Source: Gnetum montanum (lineage: Eukaryota; Streptophyta; Gnetopsida; Gnetales; Gnetaceae). From it: DNA of 22,745 nucleotides. Shown here piece by piece: positions 18,561 to 22,745 of the stretch. The translations under genes and the position numbers were made by a program. The notes below the pieces were generated by a model. The model had not been told where the DNA came from. It saw only the letters and a list, made by a program, of their open reading frames with translations, and did not search any database. Each line of letters opens with the position of its first letter. Position 1 is the stretch's first letter. The stretch is taken from assembly GCA_015680685.1 (NCBI GenBank), contig MNCI01018935.1, positions 13,798-36,542 on the forward strand. The letters run 5' to 3'.

Positions 18561-19474
18561 TGGCCTAATGAAGAAATTGTTGCTTCTTCCTATTGTCCAA
18601 TGTTTGTGGCATTTCTTGAGTGAGAAGCTAGGTAAGGATGCCATCATACTAGTTAGGTTCATTGGGCAATTGTTCATTTATAACACCAGCAAAGAGGAGT
18701 TCATCAAGAAATTGATTAGAAAGTCTACCTCCCTCCTTTTTGTTGTCCCATCTAAACTAAGACAAGTGGCCAGTGACCACGTTCTCAATTCCCTTTCAAT
18801 TTACCATCATGAGATCAAATTCTTGTAAGATAACCAGCCACCATATGACACAAAGGCTCACCATTAGTTTATTCATGAGGAAGCAGATTGCACTGTGATT
18901 TATCTACATGACCACCTTGTACTCAAGCACATAGCTCCTAAATTTCTCCAAGGCATACACCACCGTCATCAGTTCTTTCTTTATTATGGTGTAATTTAGT
19001 TGTGCATCCACAATGCTTCAACTTGCACAATGGATGTAGTAAGGATGTTTTTGATTGTCCAACTATGTGAGCACAACTTCCATAGTATAATTAGAAGCAT
19101 TCATCATAATGTAAGATGGTCTAGACCAGTCAGGTGCTCGTAGGATTTGAATTTCTACTAGCTTTTTCTTGAGTTGCTGGAACGCATTCTTGCATTTCTC
19201 TAACTAGACAAATAGAGCATCATTATTTGTAAGCTTCACCAATGGTTTGGTGATCTTAGAGAAATTTTCTATGAAGCGTTGATAGTAGCTAGTGTGACCA
19301 AGGAATGACCAAACATCTTTGATAGTTTCTGATTGATGGGTAATTCCTTGGATGACACTTATTTCTTTTGGGTCCACCTCAATCCTTCCTTATGCTATTT
19401 TGTGTCCCAAAACAATGTCTTCCTAGACCACGAGATGGATTTTCTACTAGTTGAGTCAAAGGTTGGTCTCCACA
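18561..19474 (-). pseudogene. Athila-like RT end and RNase H remnant, copy 2
   Basis: The minus strand from 19474 reads the RT thumb and connection (GRIEVDPKEI, VWSFLGHTSYYQRFIENF) and RNase H (HPYYIHCAS, VVYALEKFRSYVLEYK), aligning with copy 1 at 1663-2300 with roughly 13% differences in a sampled 60 bp. The linker to integrase follows. The catalytic RT core is absent because of an internal deletion whose junction lies at 19471-19475. Many TAG stops. Confidence 0.85.
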
Positions 19475-19865
19475 AGGGGTTATTAAACTATTTTCCCTTT
19501 GATGCTTCATAGCGCATCTCCTATTGCCAATCTTTCTTGCATTATGCTTTAGTGGGATGGTAGTCTCGATAGTCATGGCCCTACACAATGTATTCAACAT
19601 TGAGCCCCTGGATGCTCAACCTCATAAGAGTTTGAAGCAACATTGTAGAAACTGATTGATTGGGCAACAACACAATGTTACCCTCCATGTTCCTATATTG
19701 GGGCTATTCATCTTAAAACAAGATGAAGGTGAAGTCTGGCACATACTCATCAGGATGAGTATTCCACCAACTTCTAGACTTGGTTTAGTGACATGAATTA
19801 TCATTCTCTATGTACCTGTTGTTTCTTCATTTGTATTCTTCCATGATACACTTCTCATCTTCATT
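19475..19865 (-). pseudogene. Unrecognised coding remnant upstream of gag, copy 2
   Basis: This is homologous to 6018-6389 and readable in the same frame (MEGNIVLLPNQ, HDYRDYHPTKA, EMRYEASKGK). It is joined directly to RT because gag, protease and the RT core are deleted. About 16% differences from copy 1 in the part nearest the junction. The function is unknown. Confidence 0.5.
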
Positions 19866-20524
19866 GTTGACCTGTGAGTACCATGCTTCCTATAGGTTCT
19901 TTCTCCCATGTGACTTGGGTTTCTTCATCTTCATGACTTGGTCTTTGCATGAACTATGTCTTGTATGTGTCTATTTCTTTTCCATAGATTATATCACTTT
20001 ACTTTACATAGATTCTTTGGATGTACACATACTATTTTATCATTCTACAAAAATTATAACTCTTCATAATTATTGTGATCCTTTCTTAATTGTTTTGGAT
20101 TTGTTATAATTTGCATAAATAGCATTCCATGGAATTGGTTAAGAATTAATGTTGTAAGTTATTAGCTAACATAATCGGTCATTTTGTTAAGTTGATATTT
20201 AATTTTAATGATACAAATGTAATGCATATCCAATAGATCCTTTAGGTCTTTCAATGTAATAAAACCCCACTTTTTGTTTTAGTTTCATTTTCAAAAAGCT
20301 TGCCTTAGATGGGATGTATTGACCTATAGAAAATAAAATGGATGATTAAATTGTATTATTAGAAATGATTTTATGTTGTAGAAAGTAGATGTTTTCAAAA
20401 TTTATAATCCATAACAGGAAATCAAAGATTACAGATTCTTTTGATTAACATAAAATAATTAATTTTATAGCTGGGTATTAATTATGCATTTGTTGTATGA
20501 ATTAAGATATGAAATTTTATTGTA
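19866..20524. repeat. Shared non-coding block, second copy
   Basis: Second copy of 6390-7053, in the same orientation. The first 210 bp are almost identical to copy 1 and the rest about 9% different. The plus-strand ORF of copy 1 is open here too, within 19810-20109. No LTR or PBS was found. Confidence 0.6.
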
Positions 20525-21022
20525 ATCATCATCATCCTAGCCTTGCCCAAAAAAATGGGATCAACTACATGAGATCTTTATTTATTTGTAGGTTTTTCAA
20601 ATCATCTTCAATTGTTTTTTTCCCATGTCTTCTTTGGTTTTCCTTTCAATGGATTTCCTAGAACATTAATGTAGAAACCTTTTTTTTTATAAGCTCATTC
20701 TATGATCTTATATGCACATGTCAAAACTATCTAAGTTACCATTCTTATAACTTATCTGAAATAGAAGTTGCTCCAAGTCTTCCTCTAATGCATGCATTAT
20801 ACAATTTATGTCTTTTGGTAATATTCAACATCCATACAAAAATTCACATTTTTACTATATTGATTTGTTAATTATGCCTTTTTTATTGGCCAGCATTTAG
20901 TACCATATAAGATAGCAAGCCTGATTGATGTCTTGTAAAATTTTCCCTTCAATTTTATTGGTATTCTTTTCTCACATAGAATTCTACTAGCTTGTCTCCA
21001 TTTTGATCATCCTACTTAAGAT
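20525..21022 (-). pseudogene. RTE-type LINE 3' fragment, copy 2
   Basis: Matches 7054-7590 of the first LINE fragment with about 6% differences and a small deletion near 20570. It starts with four ATC units at 20525-20536, the 3' tail. It ends at 21022, where pararetroviral sequence begins, so it lacks the RT core kept in copy 1. Confidence 0.8.
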
Positions 21023-21029
21023 CACATAG

Positions 21030-21316
21030 AATTATTACAAGCGTAGGGAATGCCTCTCAGGAATGTTTCAAAGGAGCTATGCGTTTCACTTTGGTTTTCT
21101 CCGAGGATGTCTCCTATATTTCAGAGAATATCTATTTATAGGTTACCGATGCTGCATGGGAGAGATCTAATCCCATGGATAGACATGAACCGAGCCAAGG
21201 TGGCTAGGGTTCTTAACATGACTCAACACTAATCTGAATAGCATCGGAATACACACTTATTCGAATAGCATTGGAATACACACTAGAGACAAAGCACACC
21301 ATACAGGTGGCAGATT
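21030..21316 (-). promoter_or_regulatory. Intergenic region of the endogenous caulimovirid with candidate pregenomic promoter
   Basis: TATAAATA on the minus strand at 21133-21140 (in ACCTATAAATAG) lies downstream of the coding region. This is where caulimovirids place the promoter of the terminally redundant pregenomic RNA. A 22-bp direct repeat (GAATAGCAT[C/T]GGAATACACACT, at 21236-21257 and 21263-21284) lies 96-144 bp upstream of the TATA box and may be an enhancer. The region is cut at about 21022-21033 by the LINE junction. Confidence 0.5.
21236..21284 (-). repeat. 22-bp direct repeat upstream of the pararetroviral TATA box
   Basis: Two copies that differ at one position (C or T), starting 27 bp apart. 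Confidence 0.8.
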
Positions 21317-22174
21317 CTATTCTGAGTCAATTTTATTAGCATCCAAGGGTTCTGATGATGGATAGATATCCATATCTAAGATAGGATCTTCATGGAGCAA
21401 ATATTCATGCATGTGGACTCCTCCTTAGCCTCGAAGTTGTCGATATTCTGGATTAGTATGATACAATTCCAATGTGAGTGGGAATCTTTGTATTTGACGA
21501 TAATGTTGAATGATATCAGCTTCTATGGTGGTGTAGATATCTTGAAACCATGTGTATGCCCAAGGGTTTTGATAGTCTAGCCGATGTGTAAAGGTGGAGG
21601 CTAGAAAATATGTCGATGCATCAGTATCACGATGTAGAAGATGCCAGGCTAAAGGTTTCACCTTGGTAAAATACCGGAGACCACCATGTTCTTTAACTTG
21701 AATAGAACGGATAAGATTTTGAGGATATCAATCTAGAAAATGCTGAGGTGTACATCCAAACTTATTCCACCATGAAAGAAATGAACTTGTACCCCTGTAA
21801 CTAGGATCAAAGTTAATATGATAAACATGAAATGCTTTTGGATGATATAGGGGCCAATTATGGATGGGTTCTAGAAAAGTGATATCAAAATCCAGGTTGC
21901 GGAAATTGATCATAGTTTTTAAGGCTATCTTATTCTAGGTATTATTAGCTTGAGAAACTCCATAAGAAGCTTTTGTGATACTAGTCCAAACTTGAAGACT
22001 CTTGTTGACTTCACAAAATTGGTTCCATTGGAATAGATGATCAGATCTATACCTATCTACTTCAGTGCTTTGCAAATATTGATTAGCTACATTACAACCT
22101 CTTAATCTTCTAGTAAAATGACATTGCCAACCTTCTTGCAAAAGTAAATCTGTACAAAAACTTAAAAGAGACAT
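21317..22174 (-). pseudogene. Downstream coding region of endogenous caulimovirid, function unknown
   Basis: From an ATG at 22174-22172 the minus strand stays in the same frame as the RNase H for about 285 codons, to a TAG at 21317-21319. Only three stops interrupt it (TAG 21935-21937, TGA 21728-21730, TAA 21425-21427). It is rich in aromatic residues (NWPLYHPKAFHVYHINFD, NPWAYTWFQDIY) and ends in an acidic tail (HEDPILDMDIYPSSEPLD). I do not recognise the domain. Caulimovirids can have a further ORF after the polymerase, so a transactivator-like or accessory protein is possible but unproven. It is separated from RNase H only by TGA CTA. The stops leave the copy inactive. Confidence 0.6.
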
Positions 22175-22177
22175 TAG

Positions 22178-22745
22178 TCATAAATGGAATTCCCTGGTCA
22201 GATAATCTGCCAAAGCATTTTTCTTACCATCAATATATTGACTTTCAAAATTAAAATCGACAAGAAATAAACTCCATTGAATGAGTCTAGTGTGTGCTAC
22301 TTTATTCATATTTTTGACTTGTAAATATTTATCAAAGTGTTTAAGGTCACTTTTGATTATAAAATGTTGTTCTTGTAGAAACAATCTAAATTTTTCAATG
22401 CCTTTAATGATGGCTAGTAATTCCCTATGTGTGCTATGGTAATTTCTTTTTGTAGGATTAAATTTTTCACTTGCATAGTGACAAACATAAATTACTCCAT
22501 CCAAATCTTCTTTTAATACACAATCCTAAAATTATTCTGAAGCATCTATTTCCAGAATTAATTTGCTTGTTGTTGGGAGTTTTAGTTGTGGAAGATGTTG
22601 GCATTGCTCTTTAATTCTTTTGATAGCTAATGTATGCTATTGTGTCCATTCTTCTGCCTCTTTGGTTAACATTTAATTTAATAGCATTCTATCCTATGCC
22701 AATCGGGCATAAAATCCTGAAACATAAATAATACAACCAAGAAAG
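22178..22745 (-). pseudogene. Endogenous caulimovirid reverse transcriptase end and RNase H
   Basis: The minus strand from the window edge reads the end of RT and then an RNase H domain: LILEIDASE (first acidic residue), HYASEKFNPTKRNYHS, THRELLAIIKGIEKFRLFL, an IKSDLKHF block, and IQWSLFLVDF leading to IDGKKNALADYLTREF. The arrangement (NYHS, ELLA.I..I.KF, FADFLSREF-type end) is that of Caulimoviridae rather than of Ty3/gypsy elements. Such integrated copies are widespread in seed plants, including gymnosperms. RT/RNase H would convert pregenomic RNA to DNA in the cytoplasm. At least three stops lie upstream of 22504, so the copy is decayed. The rest of the virus lies beyond the window. Confidence 0.82.

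Noticed and set aside
22178-22504. First read as a Ty3/gypsy RNase H
   Set aside because: The spacing and wording (NYHS, the final LADYLTREF) fit caulimovirids better, and there is no integrase downstream, as expected for that family.
1-22745. tRNA, rRNA or other structural RNA genes
   Set aside because: No cloverleaf with an intact B box or rRNA-like stretch was seen on either strand; the PBS at 731-751 is only a tRNA complement.

Overview
The window looks like nuclear DNA of a seed plant, probably one with a large repeat-rich genome such as a gymnosperm. It is AT-rich, and most of it is degraded retroelements on the minus strand: Athila-like Ty3/gypsy elements, an RTE-type LINE and an endogenous caulimovirid. 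One short-intron host gene sits in the middle. The plant assignment is firm; the gymnosperm assignment is inference.

Layout, left to right. 1-1662 is the 5' end of a Ty3/gypsy element (gag, primer binding site, 910-bp LTR) on the minus strand, inserted into the RNase H region of an older Athila-like element. That older element (copy 1) runs from 1663 to about 7050: RNase H, RT, protease and gag, then a conserved block. An RTE-type LINE fragment follows to about 8350. 8510-10840 is the gene island: a CpG-rich promoter with a TATA box, then a multi-exon gene (8977-10397) encoding two double-stranded-RNA-binding domains followed by a DUF2431/BMT5-like Rossmann methyltransferase domain. Part of the last domain lies in an assembly gap (10139-10321). 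11496 to about 20520 is a second Athila-like element (copy 2) on the minus strand. It has a 3' LTR, a polypurine tract, a long third ORF of the 'putative plant transposon protein' type with its own candidate TATA box, integrase, RNase H and part of RT, then an internal deletion and the same 5' block as copy 1. A shorter copy of the same LINE follows (to 21022). 21030-22745 is an endogenous pararetrovirus fragment: RT end, RNase H, a long in-frame downstream region and a candidate pregenomic promoter.

The only plausibly functional gene is the dsRBD-dsRBD-DUF2431 gene. Its architecture would join dsRNA recognition to a predicted SAM-dependent methyltransferase; I know of no described plant protein built this way, so it is the best candidate for an undescribed system. 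The transposon remnants show C-to-T decay that strongly favours CAG-to-TAG stops, as expected from CHG methylation, whereas the gene keeps many CAG/CTG and CpG sites. All exon, motif and count statements come from reading by eye; no search or alignment was run.
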